A stretch of 39,162 bases of DNA from Mycobacterium asiaticum DSM 44297 (GTDB taxonomy: Bacteria; Actinomycetota; Actinomycetes; Mycobacteriales; Mycobacteriaceae). Under the pieces are notes generated by a model. The model searched no databases, was not told where the DNA came from, and saw nothing but the letters and a program-made list of their open reading frames with translations. The translations under genes and the position numbers were made by a program. Below are positions 8,236 through 14,743 of this stretch, piece after piece. Every line of letters begins with the position of its first letter. Position 1 is the first letter of the stretch. The stretch covers positions 1,341,742 through 1,380,903 of the forward strand of contig NZ_HG964936.1 in the NCBI RefSeq assembly GCF_000613245.1, written 5' to 3'.

Positions 8236-10401
8236 ATGGGTATCGCACTGACCGACGACCACCGCGAACTTGCGGAGGTCACCCGCGGGTTTCTGACCTC
8301 GCAGAAGGCGCGAGCGGCGGCGCGCGCGCTGCTCGATGCGCCCGAGGAAGAGCGGCCGTCCATCTGGCAGGGCATCGGTGAACTTGGTTGGCTGGGCCTG
8401 CATATCAGCGAGGAGCACGGCGGCTCCGGTTACGGCCTGCCCGAATTGGTCGTGGTGATCGAAGAACTCGGACGCGCGGTGGCGCCCGGGCCGTTCGTGC
8501 CCACCGTGATCGCCTCGGCGGTGATCGCGCATGCCGGCAGCGCCGAGCAGCAGGCCCGGCTGCTGCCGGGCCTGATCGACGGGACGGTCACGGCCGGCGT
8601 CGGGGTCGGCGGCGACGTGCGGGTCGTTGATGGTGTGGCCAATGGCGACGCCGGAGTGGTGCTCGGTGCCGGCCTGGCGGACCTGCTGTTGTTGATCGCG
8701 GGTGACGACGTGCTGTTGCTCGACCGCGACCACGACGGCGTTTCGGTGGAGGTACCGGAGAACTTCGACCCGACCCGGCGATCGGGCCGCGTCCGCCTGT
8801 CGAACGTGCAGGTGGGCGGCGACGATGTCCTGGCTGGCGCGCGCGGCGCCGCGGTGGCGCGCGCCCGGACCCTGCTGGCCGCCGAAGCGGTGGGCGGGGC
8901 GAGCGACTGTGTGGAGGCCGCGGTCGAGTATGCCAAGGTGCGCAAGCAATTTGGCCGTACCATCGCCACTTTCCAAGCCGTGAAACATCATTGCGCCAAC
9001 ATGCTGGTGGCTGCGGAATCCGCGCTCGCCGCCGTCTGGGACGCCGCACGTGCGGCAGGTGAGGACGAGCAGCAGTTCCAGCTGATCGCCGCCGTGGCCG
9101 CGACGCTCGCCTTCCCGGCCTACGCGCGCAACGCGGAACTCAATGTCCAGGTGCACGGTGGTATCGGCTTCACCTGGGAGCACGACGCACATCTGCATCT
9201 CCGCCGTGCACTGGTGAGTTCGGCGCTGCTGGGCGGCGACGCTCCGGCGCAAGACGTGTTCGACTTGACGGCTGCCGGCGTCGTTCGGGACAACAGCTTG
9301 GATCTGCCGCCGGAGGCCGAGCAGCTGCGGACCCAGATCCGCGCCGACGCAGCCGAACTCGCGGGCTTGGACAAGAGCGCGCAGCGCGACAAGCTGATCG
9401 AGACCGGCTATGTGATGCCGCACTGGCCCAAGCCGTGGGGACGTGCCGCCGACGCGGTGGAGCAGCTGGTCATCGAAGAGGAGTTCCGCGCCGCCGGCAT
9501 CAAACGGCCGGACTACGGGATCACAGGCTGGGTCATCCTGACTTTGATTCAGCACGGAACCGACTGGCAGATCGAAAGATTCGTCGAGAAGGCGTTACGC
9601 AAGGACGAGATCTGGTGCCAGTTGTTCTCCGAGCCTGAAGCGGGGTCGGACGCAGCATCGGTCAAGACCCGGGCCACCCGGGTGGATGGCGGGTGGAAGA
9701 TCAACGGGCAGAAGGTGTGGACGAGTGGGGCCCAGTATTGCGCGCGTGGCCTTGCCACGGTGCGCACCGACCCCGAAGCGCCCAAGCACGCCGGCATCAC
9801 CACGGTGATCGTGGATATGAAATCCCCGGAGGTCGAGGTCCGTCCGCTGCGGCAGATGACCGGCGGGGCGGAGTTCAACGAGGTGTTCTTCAACGACCTG
9901 TTCGTGCCGGACGAGGACGTCGTCGGGGCGCCCAATTCTGGATGGACGGTGGCGCGCGCGACGCTGGGCAACGAGCGGGTCAGCATCGGCGGTAGCGGTT
10001 TGTTCTACGAAGCGCTGGCCCCGCAGTTGGTGAAGGGTGCTCAGCAGCAGGGAGATCGCCTGGCGGGCGCGGTGGTTCGTGTCGGCACCTACTTGGCGGA
10101 AGAGAGTGCGCTGCGGCTGCTGAACCTGCGGCGGGCGGCACGCAGTGTCGAAGGGGCGGGCCCCGGGCCTGAGGGCAACGTCACCAAACTCAAGCTGGCC
10201 GATCACATGATCGAGGGTGCCGCTATTTCCACCGCGCTGGCCGGCCCTGAGGTCGCATTGCTGGACGGGCCTGGCGCTTTGGCGGGGCGCATGGTGATGG
10301 GTGCCCGCGGCATGGCGATCGCGGGCGGCACCTCGGAGGTGACCCGCAACCAGATCGCCGAGCGGATCCTCGGCATGCCGCGCGACCCGCTGATCAACTA
10401 G
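8236..10401 (+). CDS. fadE22: double acyl-CoA dehydrogenase FadE22
   Basis: 721 residues, twice the usual length of an acyl-CoA dehydrogenase (about 380) and equal to the length I recall for Rv3061c FadE22. It is a fusion of two ACAD units. The first (about 1-345) has the N-terminal helical domain EEHGGSGYGLPELVVV and a C-terminal RKQFGRTIATFQAVKHH plus VHGGIGFTWEHDAHLH. The second (about 360-721) has QLFSEPEAGSDAASVKTRA, WKINGQKVWTSGAQ, the FAD/acyl site, and the terminal GGTSEVTRNQIAERILGMP. Such fusions act in beta-oxidation of bulky or steroid-derived acyl-CoAs as heteromeric-like ACADs. A strong ribosome site GAGGAGGA lies 5 bases before the ATG. Confidence 0.93.
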   Translation: MGIALTDDHRELAEVTRGFLTSQKARAAARALLDAPEEERPSIWQGIGELGWLGLHISEEHGGSGYGLPELVVVIEELGRAVAPGPFVPTVIASAVIAHAGSAEQQARLLPGLIDGTVTAGVGVGGDVRVVDGVANGDAGVVLGAGLADLLLLIAGDDVLLLDRDHDGVSVEVPENFDPTRRSGRVRLSNVQVGGDDVLAGARGAAVARARTLLAAEAVGGASDCVEAAVEYAKVRKQFGRTIATFQAVKHHCANMLVAAESALAAVWDAARAAGEDEQQFQLIAAVAATLAFPAYARNAELNVQVHGGIGFTWEHDAHLHLRRALVSSALLGGDAPAQDVFDLTAAGVVRDNSLDLPPEAEQLRTQIRADAAELAGLDKSAQRDKLIETGYVMPHWPKPWGRAADAVEQLVIEEEFRAAGIKRPDYGITGWVILTLIQHGTDWQIERFVEKALRKDEIWCQLFSEPEAGSDAASVKTRATRVDGGWKINGQKVWTSGAQYCARGLATVRTDPEAPKHAGITTVIVDMKSPEVEVRPLRQMTGGAEFNEVFFNDLFVPDEDVVGAPNSGWTVARATLGNERVSIGGSGLFYEALAPQLVKGAQQQGDRLAGAVVRVGTYLAEESALRLLNLRRAARSVEGAGPGPEGNVTKLKLADHMIEGAAISTALAGPEVALLDGPGALAGRMVMGARGMAIAGGTSEVTRNQIAERILGMPRDPLIN

Positions 10402-10424
10402 CCTTCCCTCGCTGGGGTTTGCCT

Positions 10425-10486
10425 CGCGAGCAGACGCAGAATCGCACGAATCCGCGGGATTTTGTGCGATTCTGCGTCTTCTCGCG
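10425..10486. terminator. long hairpin between convergent fadE22 and the DUF35 gene
   Basis: Arms 10425-10447 and 10464-10486 are complementary over 22 of 23 bases (core AGACGCAGAATCGCAC with its complement). The 16-base loop itself contains AATCC-GCG-GGATT. It sits 24 bp after the fadE22 stop and 18 bp after the DUF35 stop, so it would end transcription from both sides. There is no clear U-tract. The arms resemble a dispersed mycobacterial intergenic palindrome rather than a simple terminator. Confidence 0.6.
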
Positions 10487-10504
10487 GCTAAGGGCGGGGG
10501 TTGG

Positions 10505-10849
10505 CTAGGCCGGCGCGAACAGCGGCGCGCCGCCGGTGCCCTTGTCGGGGCGGATGGCGACCGGCATACCGCAGGTCACCAAATCAGGTTCGCAGTCAAC
10601 GATATTCGCTGCTACCCGCAGACCGTCCTGTTCGCTGAGTTCGACGAGAGCGATGACGTATGGCGTCGGAACTTCCGGGTTGTACGGGTGGTGGTTCACC
10701 GTGTAGGTGAACACCGTTCCGCGGCCGGACACCGGCTTTGCCACTAGTGCGCCGCCGCAGTCGCGGCACACGCCCGCGGGCGGGTGCACCCAACGCCCGC
10801 AATCGGCGCAGTGTTCGACGAGCAGTGGAGAGGATTCGTCGGCTGACAC
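10505..10849 (-). CDS. DUF35 OB-fold / zinc-ribbon protein
   Basis: 114 residues from GTG 10849. The N-terminal rubredoxin-like zinc ribbon has two CxxC pairs (CADCG about residue 14 and CRDCG about residue 28), followed by an OB fold (GRGTVFTYTVNHHPYNPEVPTPYVIALVEL). This is the DUF35 family, which works with thiolase-like or aldolase partners in polyketide, steroid and acyl-CoA metabolism, for example the Ltp2-DUF35 retro-aldolase complex. The divergent neighbour at 10913 is a thiolase-like protein, which supports that role. No Shine-Dalgarno is visible before GTG, so the message may be leaderless. The frame extends upstream to 11212, but that part overlaps the thiolase gene and is not protein-like. 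Confidence 0.85.
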   Translation of the reverse strand: MSADESSPLLVEHCADCGRWVHPPAGVCRDCGGALVAKPVSGRGTVFTYTVNHHPYNPEVPTPYVIALVELSEQDGLRVAANIVDCEPDLVTCGMPVAIRPDKGTGGAPLFAPA

Positions 10850-10858
10850 GGCTAATAC

Positions 10859-10873
10859 AGTACACTCTATTGG
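10859..10873. promoter_or_regulatory. second copy of the AGTACACTCT motif in the DUF35/thiolase divergent promoter
   Basis: AGTACACTCTATTGG lies in the 63-bp gap between the divergent DUF35 and thiolase-like genes. It matches the fadE22 upstream site at 8192 in 13 of 15 positions (AGTACACTCTnTnGG). TACACT again fits a -10 element for the plus-strand gene. The same regulator may act at both promoters; the GntR-type protein encoded at 12107 is the obvious candidate. Confidence 0.4.
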
Positions 10874-10912
10874 GCTCAGCTTGTTAGCGCGTTGATTCGA
10901 CGGACGGGGCAG

Positions 10913-12100
10913 ATGGAGTACTTCGAGAAAGACGCGATCGTGTCCGGGATCGGCATCTCGCGCATCGGCCGTCGAACCGGGATCCCAGGGCGGGACCTGA
11001 CGATGGAAGCGGTGCGGGCCGCGATCGACGACGCTGGCCTGGTTGCGACGGACATCGACGGCATCGCAACCCTGGGTGATACGCCGGCCGGGGAAGTCAA
11101 CGCGGAGTTGAAGATTGAGGCCGCCGACTGTGGCAGCGGCTTCGGCACGGGCGGCCTGCTGAGCCCGGTGATATCGGCCTGCCGCGCCGTCTCCGAGCGG
11201 CGCGTCCGTCATGTGGTGGTCTACCGGACCATCCAGATGCTGGGTGGCACGGTGCTACCCCAGGACAAGAATGCGCCGGCACCCCCACTGGCGCGGATGT
11301 TCGATGCGCCCGAAGGCGAGCGCCCGGCCGTCGGCGCGATGGACGACATCAATGATCTGCTTGCGGCGCATGCTTATTCGGCGGCCAACTGGCTGGCGCT
11401 GAACTGTCGTCGCCACATGGAGCTTTACGGAACCACCAAGGAGCAGCTGGGCTGGATCGCGCTCAACGGGCGGCGCAACGCGGCATTGAATCCCCGTGCG
11501 GTATACCGCGATCCGATGACGATGTCTGACTATTTGGGCGCGCGCCCGGTCTCGACGCCGTTCGGCCTCCTGGATTGCGACGTGCCGATCGACGGTTCGA
11601 TCGCAGTGGTTGTCTCGCGCGCCGATTACGCGTCGGATTGTCCGCACCGTGCCGTGCGGGTCGAGGCGATCGGCGGCTCGGATGGCTCCGGAGGATGGTT
11701 TCACCGCGCCGACTATCCGAAGATGGCGATGTCGGACGCGACCGCGCAGATGTGGTCGCGCACCGAACTCACCCCCGCTGATCTGGAAGTCGCCCAACTG
11801 TACGACGGCTTCACCTTTCTCACGTTGGCGTGGCTGGAAGCCCTCGGGGTGTGCGGTGACGGCGAGGCGGGACCCTTCGTCGAGGGTGGGTCGCGGATCG
11901 CTCGCGATGGCCAGCTCCCGCTGAACACGTACGGCGGCCAGCTTTCGGCTGGCCGTATGCACGGCTACTGGGCACTGCACGAGGGGTGTCTACAACTGCG
12001 CGGAGATGCGGGGGAGCGGCAGGTCTCGCGCCGACCCGAGGTTGGCGTGGTGTCGGTGGGCGGTGGTCCGGTCGCGGGCTGCATGCTGCTTACCTGCTGA
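10913..12100 (+). CDS. thiolase-like (lipid-transfer/SCP-2 thiolase type) protein
   Basis: 395 residues from ATG 10913 (a TTG at 10892 would add 7). Thiolase-superfamily features are seen: the N-terminal IVSGIGISRIGRRTG, LTMEAVRAAIDDAGL, IDGIATLGD, and the C-terminal DLEVAQLYDGFTFLTLAWLE, NTYGGQLSAGRMHG with the usual His, and GGGPVAGCMLL. The usual nucleophilic Cys context of true thiolases is not obvious (here AADCGSGFG), as in the Ltp2-like aldolases that pair with DUF35 proteins. A C-C cleaving role on acyl-CoA or steroid side chains, with the protein at 10505, is the likely function. The regulator gene follows after 6 bp, so they form an operon. From memory, this pair is absent between Rv3060c and Rv3061c in M. 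tuberculosis. Confidence 0.82.
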   Translation: MEYFEKDAIVSGIGISRIGRRTGIPGRDLTMEAVRAAIDDAGLVATDIDGIATLGDTPAGEVNAELKIEAADCGSGFGTGGLLSPVISACRAVSERRVRHVVVYRTIQMLGGTVLPQDKNAPAPPLARMFDAPEGERPAVGAMDDINDLLAAHAYSAANWLALNCRRHMELYGTTKEQLGWIALNGRRNAALNPRAVYRDPMTMSDYLGARPVSTPFGLLDCDVPIDGSIAVVVSRADYASDCPHRAVRVEAIGGSDGSGGWFHRADYPKMAMSDATAQMWSRTELTPADLEVAQLYDGFTFLTLAWLEALGVCGDGEAGPFVEGGSRIARDGQLPLNTYGGQLSAGRMHGYWALHEGCLQLRGDAGERQVSRRPEVGVVSVGGGPVAGCMLLTC

Positions 12101-12106
12101 GCCGGG

Positions 12107-13552
12107 ATGACCACTGAGCCGGAGCGTGTGCGGGCGGACAAGCGGGCCGCGCAGATCGCTCGGTGCATCGAAGCAGATATCGTCCGTCGTGGCTGGCCGG
12201 TGGGCGAGTCGCTCGGCTCGGAATCGCAGCTGCAACAAGAGTTTCGAGTGAGTCGATCGGTACTTCGGGAAGCCGTTCGCCTGGTCGAGCACCACCAGGT
12301 CGCGCGGATGCGTCGCGGCCCGAACGGCGGATTGCTCGTCTGCGCACCCGATGCCGGTCCTGCGACCCGGGCCGTCGTCATCTACCTCGAGTACCTGGGC
12401 ACCACGCTGACCGATCTGCTCAACGCCAGGTTGGTGCTGGAGCCGTTGGCGGCCGAACTGGCCGCCGACCACATCGACGAATCCGGGATCCAGCGATTGC
12501 GGGCGGTGCTGCGTGCCGAGCAGCAGTGGCGTCCCGGACTTCCCGCGCCGCCCGACGAGTTTCACATCGCCCTCGCCGAGCAATCGAAAAACCCAGTGCT
12601 GCAATTGTTTATCGACGTCCTGATGCGATTGACCAGACGATACGCGCGGATGTCACGCACTGATTCAGCAGACCAGGCCGTCGAAGCGGCCCACCAGATG
12701 CGTGGCGACCATGCCGATATCGTCGCCGCCGTCACCTCGGGCGACTCGGCGCGAGCCAAGACGCTCAGTGAACGCCACGTAGAGGGCGTCACGTCATGGC
12801 TGCAGCGGCACCGAGCCCCGGCAGGCCGCGCGCAGGCGGGTAGGCGGGCACGCACCGACCTAGTAGCGCCACGCGGCAAACTCGCCGAAGTGCTGGCCGC
12901 GAATATCGCCGACGACATCGCCGCCGACGGCTGGCAGGTTGGCTCGGTGTTCGGCACCGAGGCTGCGCTGCTAGCCCGGTACCGGGTGAGTCGCGCAGCA
13001 CTGCGCGAAGCGGTGCGCCTGCTGGAGTACCACGCGGTCGCACGGATGCGACGCGGGCCCGGTGGCGGACTGATCGTGGCAAAACCGCAGGCGCAGGCCA
13101 GCATTGACACCATCGCCCTGTATCTGCAGTACCGCCAGCCCAGCCGGGAAGACCTGAGGAGCGTGCGGGACGCAATCGAGATCCACAACGTCGCGGAGGT
13201 CGTCGCGCGACGGACCTTGCCGGACGTGGTCGCCTTCCTGGACCCGCGCAGCTGGACCCACCTCGCCGACGGCGGCGACGTCCGCAGGGCCGCGGTCGAC
13301 GAGTTCCGCTTTCACGTCGGGCTCGCCGAACTGGCTGGAAATGCGGTGCTGGACCTGTTCCTGCGGATCATCGTCGAACTGTTCCGCCGGCACTGGTCCA
13401 GCACCGGGCAGGCCCAGCTGACGTGGACCGACGTGACCGCAGTCGAGCACGCGCATCTACGGATTCTCGAGGCGATCGAGTCCGGCGATGACAGCCTGGC
13501 CCGCTACCGCATCCGTCGCCACCTGGACGCCGCGGCGTCCTGGTGGCTGTGA
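12107..13552 (+). CDS. tandem double GntR/FadR-family transcriptional regulator
   Basis: 481 residues containing two complete GntR units in one chain. Each has a winged helix (first about 12-75, with RVSRSVLREAVRLVEHHQVA; second about 255-320, with RVSRAALREAVRLLEYHAVA) and an FCD ligand domain (about 90-225 and 335-481). Both FCD domains keep the Asp/His metal-site pattern (DEFHIALAE; DEFRFHVGLAE) and a late His pair. This matches the double architecture and about 490-residue length I recall for Rv3060c. One chain may do the work of a dimer and could recognise an asymmetric site. It is the third gene of a lipid module, so an acyl-CoA or carboxylate effector is likely. The ATG is 6 bp after the thiolase-like stop, with a weak ribosome site. 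Confidence 0.9.
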   Translation: MTTEPERVRADKRAAQIARCIEADIVRRGWPVGESLGSESQLQQEFRVSRSVLREAVRLVEHHQVARMRRGPNGGLLVCAPDAGPATRAVVIYLEYLGTTLTDLLNARLVLEPLAAELAADHIDESGIQRLRAVLRAEQQWRPGLPAPPDEFHIALAEQSKNPVLQLFIDVLMRLTRRYARMSRTDSADQAVEAAHQMRGDHADIVAAVTSGDSARAKTLSERHVEGVTSWLQRHRAPAGRAQAGRRARTDLVAPRGKLAEVLAANIADDIAADGWQVGSVFGTEAALLARYRVSRAALREAVRLLEYHAVARMRRGPGGGLIVAKPQAQASIDTIALYLQYRQPSREDLRSVRDAIEIHNVAEVVARRTLPDVVAFLDPRSWTHLADGGDVRRAAVDEFRFHVGLAELAGNAVLDLFLRIIVELFRRHWSSTGQAQLTWTDVTAVEHAHLRILEAIESGDDSLARYRIRRHLDAAASWWL

Positions 13553-13556
13553 ATGG

Positions 13557-13712
13557 TTATTGCGTAGGTACGTCAGTGTTCGGCGGCGTGACCGGCACAG
13601 CGGGCGCAGTGGGTGCCGGAGGTTGGGCGCACCCGGCTGCCAGCGCGGCGAACGCTGTAATCAGTACAGCACCTACGATTTTGATGGTCTTCGTGGCGAA
13701 CATGGTGCGCAT
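13557..13712 (-). CDS. small lipoprotein 1 (51 aa)
   Basis: A complete 51-residue gene below usual length cut-offs. ATG 13712 is preceded by a strong ribosome site (GGGGAGAGGGG, about 8 bases upstream). The N-terminus has basic residues (MRTMFATKTIK), a hydrophobic core (IVGAVLITAFAALA) and a lipobox LAAGC with Cys28, giving a mature lipidated peptide of only 24 residues: AQPPAPTAPAVPVTPP and a short polar end. The stop is TAA. It lies tail to tail with the GntR gene, 4 bp away. It is one of three tiny lipoproteins in a row on this strand, each separated by non-coding DNA. I do not recognise a family; surface anchoring is inferred from the lipobox. Confidence 0.7.
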   Translation of the reverse strand: MRTMFATKTIKIVGAVLITAFAALAAGCAQPPAPTAPAVPVTPPNTDVPTQ

Positions 13713-13826
13713 GGGTCGTACCCCTCTCCCCGTAGTTCACCGGCGGCTACACCCGGCATTGCAGATGTTATACGCTCAGAGGGAGGATTCTGACGGGTTG
13801 GTCAATATATTTTGAAGCGGGGCGGT

Positions 13827-13967
13827 TTAGCCGCCCTGAACCTCCACGGGCTGGATCTCGGGTTGCGGCACTGGCCGAATGCTTGTGCTACCGCAACCGG
13901 TCGCGAAAACTGCGTAGGCCGCCAATATCACGGCACCCACCACCTGAGCCCACCTGCTAATCGTCAT
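13827..13967 (-). CDS. small lipoprotein 2 (46 aa)
   Basis: 46 residues. ATG 13967 follows AGAAAGGCG about 5 bases upstream. The signal is MTISRWAQ plus the hydrophobic run VVGAVILAAYAVFA and the lipobox FATGC (Cys29). The mature peptide is 18 residues, Cys then GSTSIRPVPQPEIQPVEVQGG, proline-rich and ending in Gly-Gly. A short hairpin GGGCGG-TTTAG-CCGCCC (13820-13836) contains the TAA stop in its loop and could act as a weak terminator. The longer frame upstream (to 14135) is not protein-like and lacks a ribosome site. The C-terminal pattern Pro-Glu-hydrophobic...Val-x-Gly-Gly is shared with lipoprotein 3. Confidence 0.68.
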   Translation of the reverse strand: MTISRWAQVVGAVILAAYAVFATGCGSTSIRPVPQPEIQPVEVQGG

Positions 13968-14231
13968 CGTTTCGCCTTTCTGCGGCGTTATTGCACGGTC
14001 GTCTACAACGAGTAGGCGCTGTGATGGTATCGCCACGCAGGCGTTGCAACGAGCCTTTTCTCGGTCATCCATAGAAACTGCGTAAGTTAGGCGTGCATGC
14101 CCGCCGTCAGGGCGAGAAAAGCCGTCGCCAGCCATTTGCTACAGACGGTTGTGAGGTTGACCGCGAGTCGATGCCGCGGCGGCAGGCGATCGCGGCGGAT
14201 ATGAATGCTCGGCTTATGCGACGCAAACCCC

Positions 14232-14276
14232 ATCCCGCTGGGAACCGACTGCCTTCGCAGTGGCCCCCAGCGGGAT
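14232..14276. terminator. nested hairpin downstream of small lipoprotein 3
   Basis: ATCCCGCTGGG (14232-14242) pairs perfectly with CCCAGCGGGAT (14266-14276). The loop holds a second stem ACTGC-CTTC-GCAGT. It lies 28 bp beyond the stop of the minus-strand lipoprotein at 14304 and is the likely terminator of that gene. The rest of 13968-14303 shows no further gene. Confidence 0.55.
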
Positions 14277-14303
14277 CCCCCGACGTCATTCGAGCTCAGC
14301 GAC

Positions 14304-14444
14304 CTATCCGCCGGTGACCTCGAACTCAGGATTCACTTGTCGCTGGGCTGCGCAACCAGCAGATGCCACGGCCAGTGCCGCCGCCAGCACTGCGACCACG
14401 ACCCGAAGCGACTGCATCCCCCGACCGGTCCGCTTCGTGCGCAT
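14304..14444 (-). CDS. small lipoprotein 3 (46 aa)
   Basis: 46 residues from ATG 14444, with ribosome site GAAAGGTG about 6 bases upstream. Basic start MRTKRTGRGMQSLR, hydrophobic core VVVAVLAAALAVA, lipobox ASAGC (Cys31). The mature part is 16 residues, Cys then AAQRQVNPEFEVTGG, and the stop is TAG. Its length, lipobox position, mini-sized mature part and ending (NPEFEVTGG against PEIQPVEVQGG) link it to lipoprotein 2; the MRT start recalls lipoprotein 1. A hairpin follows at 14232-14276. No domain is recognisable. The export and lipidation call is firm from the lipobox; the role is unknown. Confidence 0.7.
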   Translation of the reverse strand: MRTKRTGRGMQSLRVVVAVLAAALAVASAGCAAQRQVNPEFEVTGG

Positions 14445-14579
14445 GGTCACACCTTTCGTTTGCTGGCTCTCACCCAACTCGCGTTTTACCGCTACCGGAA
14501 TGCTAACTCGACCCCGGTGTGCCGCGAGTCGTTTTGACGGGAATTGGTGACATTTCCTCGCCTAGGGAAGAAAAGGTAG

Positions 14580-14609
14580 TTGCGCCTGATCGCGCACGAC
14601 CGCTAAAGT
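14580..14609 (+). promoter_or_regulatory. promoter candidate for the LeuA-domain leader
   Basis: TTGCGC (14580-14585), 18 bp, TAAAGT (14604-14609). The -10 fits TANNNT and lies 8 bp before a GTG that would then be at or near the transcript start. The -35 is weak. No better promoter is seen in 14445-14743. Confidence 0.35.
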
Positions 14610-14617
14610 GTCCGCTC

Positions 14618-14668
14618 GTGCCACTTTCCGCGCGTGCCGTAGTAGCCAGCACCCGCAGCGGGGTCTGA
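14618..14668 (+). CDS. candidate leader peptide (16 codons) with stop inside a hairpin
   Basis: GTG 14618 opens a 16-codon frame reading VPLSARAVVASTRSGV and stopping at TGA 14666-14668. It has no Shine-Dalgarno but may be leaderless if transcription starts from the TAAAGT element. The stop codon lies in the stem and loop of GGTCTG-ATC-CAGACC, so a ribosome finishing this frame would melt that stem. Valine codons are frequent (four of 16). This resembles a translation-sensing attenuator, but no coding evidence beyond position exists. Confidence 0.3.
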   Translation: MPLSARAVVASTRSGV

Positions 14669-14696
14669 TCCAGACCGACCCCCCGCTGTGGGTCGG
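14652..14696 (+). promoter_or_regulatory. mutually exclusive stem-loops (attenuator-like) before the LeuA-domain gene
   Basis: Stem A: CCCGCAGCGG plus GGTCTG-ATC-CAGACC and CCGCTGTGGG form a nested hairpin over 14652-14692. Stem B: CCGACCC (14675-14681) pairs perfectly with GGGTCGG (14690-14696) around an 8-base loop. A and B share bases and cannot both form. The leader stop codon lies in A. There is no U-run after B. The gene starts 48 bases later. Confidence 0.4.
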
Positions 14697-14743
14697 AAGC
14701 TACTCGCGTCGGTCGCTCCTTCGAGCCAGAGAAGACCGGCACC

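Noticed and set aside
8107..9555. 482-codon minus-strand frame across fadE22
   Set aside because: Shadow of the acyl-CoA dehydrogenase; no ribosome site or domain.
13543..13815. 90-codon plus-strand frame after the GntR gene
   Set aside because: It lies opposite a minus-strand lipoprotein with a good ribosome site and lipobox, and has no ribosome site of its own.
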